From the NCBI GenBank assembly GCA_964465385.1, contig CAYXIM010000081.1, forward strand, positions 1 through 7,183: 7,183 nucleotides of DNA, written 5' to 3'. Positions 6,135-7,183 of this stretch are shown here, piece by piece; position 1 is the first letter of the stretch, and each line of letters begins with the position of its first letter. Source of the DNA: JAAYBY01 sp964465385. Lineage in GTDB: Bacteria; Bacillota; Clostridia; Saccharofermentanales; UBA5734. The notes beneath the pieces are model-generated. The model was not told where the DNA came from. It worked only from the letters and a program-made list of their open reading frames with translations, and did no database searches. Position numbers and translations under genes: made by a program.

Positions 6135-7100
6135 TCACAGGTGTCTGTATCGGGCGTTGGTTTTTAAGGATGCATCTTTCTGGTCGACCACATACAAGGG
6201 CCGGTTTTTCACTTCCTCAAAGATCCGTCCCAGATACAGGCCGGTCAGGCCGATCAGGGCAAAGAGGAGGCCGAACAAAAACAAGAACAGACCAAGTATC
6301 AAAAGCAGAGGTGTTTGTGCCAGGACCAGGCCAAAGAGGGGGGCCAGGGCCACAAAGAGCACCAGCAGGACACTGGCCGGCAGCAGGATGGCGCCCAAGA
6401 GCAGGCCCAGCTGCAGGGGTTTGAGTGAAAAGGCCGTCAGCCCATCGGTTGCCAGACGCAGCATTTTGCCAAGCGAGTATTTGGTTTGTCCGGCCTGGCG
6501 GGCGGCCCGGTCGTAGGTGACTGCTGTCTGCTTGAAACCCAGCCAGCTGATGAGGCCGCGGATGTAACGGTTGTGTTCGGGCAAGGCGGACAGGGCCCGG
6601 TTGACCCGGGCGTCGATCAAGCGGAAATCACCCACATCCAGGGGGATGTCCACATCGGTCAGGCGGTTGAGCAAGCGGTAATAGAGGCGGGCGCTTCCTT
6701 TTTTGGCTGCGGTTTCACCCTGGCGGCTGGCCCGCCTGGCATACACGACATCGTAGCCGGCCTGCCATTGGCTGACCAGCTGAGGGATGACTTCCGGCGG
6801 ATCCTGCAAATCGGCATCAATGATGACCACGGCATCTCCGCCGGCATGGTCCATGCCGGCTGTGATGGCTGCCTGGTGGCCGAAGTTTCTGGAAAAATGG
6901 ATGCTTTTGACCTGTGGGTTGTCTGCGCAGAAGGCCTGGATGCGCGCCCGGGTTTGATCGGTGCTGCCGTCGTTGATGTAAATGAGCTCCCACGAGCAGG
7001 CCAGCTGGTCCAGCACGGCCAACAGGCGTTCATGAAAGACATCCAGCACGGCTTCTTCGTTATAGGCAGGAACCACAACAGACAGGCGATATTGGTTCAT
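6135..7100 (-). CDS. DPM1/GtrB-type family 2 glycosyltransferase with two C-terminal membrane helices
   Basis: A 321-residue enzyme of glycosyltransferase family 2 (GT-A fold), of the dolichol-phosphate mannosyltransferase/GtrB (bactoprenol glucosyltransferase) type. The catalytic domain shows VVVPAYNEE (8-16), INDGSTDQT (42-50), the metal-binding DAD (95-97) continuing as LQDPPE, GDFRLID (157-163), RYIRGLISWLGF (178-189) and GQTKYSLGKM (204-213). Two hydrophobic helices at about 229-256 and 264-291 anchor it in the membrane, followed by GRIFEEVKNRPLYVV (291-305). It would move a sugar from a nucleotide donor to undecaprenyl phosphate on the cytoplasmic face, for envelope glycan decoration; sugar and acceptor are not readable. 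The ATG at 7100 is chosen because the G-rich ribosome site (7106-7111) is just upstream and the promoter -10 box (7123-7128) lies inside the longer reading frame that begins at 7169. Confidence 0.9.
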   Translation of the reverse strand: MNQYRLSVVVPAYNEEAVLDVFHERLLAVLDQLACSWELIYINDGSTDQTRARIQAFCADNPQVKSIHFSRNFGHQAAITAGMDHAGGDAVVIIDADLQDPPEVIPQLVSQWQAGYDVVYARRASRQGETAAKKGSARLYYRLLNRLTDVDIPLDVGDFRLIDARVNRALSALPEHNRYIRGLISWLGFKQTAVTYDRAARQAGQTKYSLGKMLRLATDGLTAFSLKPLQLGLLLGAILLPASVLLVLFVALAPLFGLVLAQTPLLLILGLFLFLFGLLFALIGLTGLYLGRIFEEVKNRPLYVVDQKDASLKTNARYRHL

Positions 7101-7122
7101 AAGATCCCCCCACGTAGCCCGT

Positions 7123-7151
7123 ATTATACCAGAAGCGGACGGATTGTTCAG
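7123..7151 (-). promoter_or_regulatory. Extended -10 promoter for the glycosyltransferase-OPT pair
   Basis: On the minus strand the sequence TGGTATAAT (7131-7123) is a perfect -10 hexamer with the extended TG. The best 17-bp-spaced -35 candidate, CTGAAC (7151-7146), matches TTGACA at only three positions, as is common with extended -10 promoters. Initiation would be near 7116, leaving a leader of about 16 nt before the ATG at 7100. This argues against translation starting at the upstream in-frame Met (7169). Confidence 0.65.
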
Positions 7152-7183
7152 CACAAAAGGTACACGCAAGCCCCAGACTTTAC

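Noticed and set aside
7101..7169. N-terminal extension of the glycosyltransferase to the Met at 7169
   Set aside because: The added 23 residues precede the family start, and the region contains a perfect extended -10 promoter, so it is upstream DNA.

Overview
The window is chromosomal-looking bacterial DNA, moderately GC-rich and densely coded. Every gene is explained by a known family; there is no rRNA, tRNA, CRISPR array, insertion sequence or phage gene. The gene content points to an anaerobe: iron-sulfur P-loop ATPases, NifX/orange-protein-type metal-cluster carriers and DUF5320-type companions. Strong AGGAGG-type ribosome sites and TTGACA/TATAAT-type promoters suit an anaerobic member of the Bacillota, but this is an inference and sequence alone does not fix the genus.

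Left part (26-578, minus strand): two small genes encode proteins with nearly the same N-terminus (MPxGDGTGP). One continues into a Gly/Arg/Met-rich tract and a short coiled coil. The other continues into a six-cysteine zinc-ribbon-like tail. Between them and the next operon lies a compact divergent regulatory region (about 622-743). It has two back-to-back promoters whose TTGACA boxes form an inverted repeat, and two copies of a 17-bp element (TGAACATATGyCAATAA). One copy covers the -35 box of the leftward promoter and the other starts at the predicted +1 of the rightward promoter. It looks like a shared operator for an unlinked regulator.

Central operon (752-4441, plus strand): a stand-alone NifX/NifB-C-terminal-type carrier, two tandem MinD-like ATPases each carrying a 2x[4Fe-4S] ferredoxin insert, an Mrp/NBP35-type ATPase fused to a second NifX/ORP domain, and a cytidine deaminase. 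Start and stop codons are 7 nt apart, overlapping (ATGA), 43 nt apart and overlapping (TGATG), so the genes are probably co-transcribed and partly translationally coupled. The first four resemble the orange-protein (ORP) gene set of sulfate reducers: ATP-driven, FeS-containing factors that would load or deliver a metal or FeS cluster to the NifX-like domains. The physiological role of such sets is poorly defined, and this is the most interesting part of the window. The deaminase (pyrimidine salvage) seems to be a metabolic passenger.

Right part (4428-7100, minus strand): a DPM1/GtrB-type membrane glycosyltransferase is followed 27 nt later by an OPT-family transporter, both apparently read from an extended -10 promoter at about 7123-7150. 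The transporter gene ends inside the 3' end of the deaminase gene (14-bp convergent overlap) with no visible terminator.
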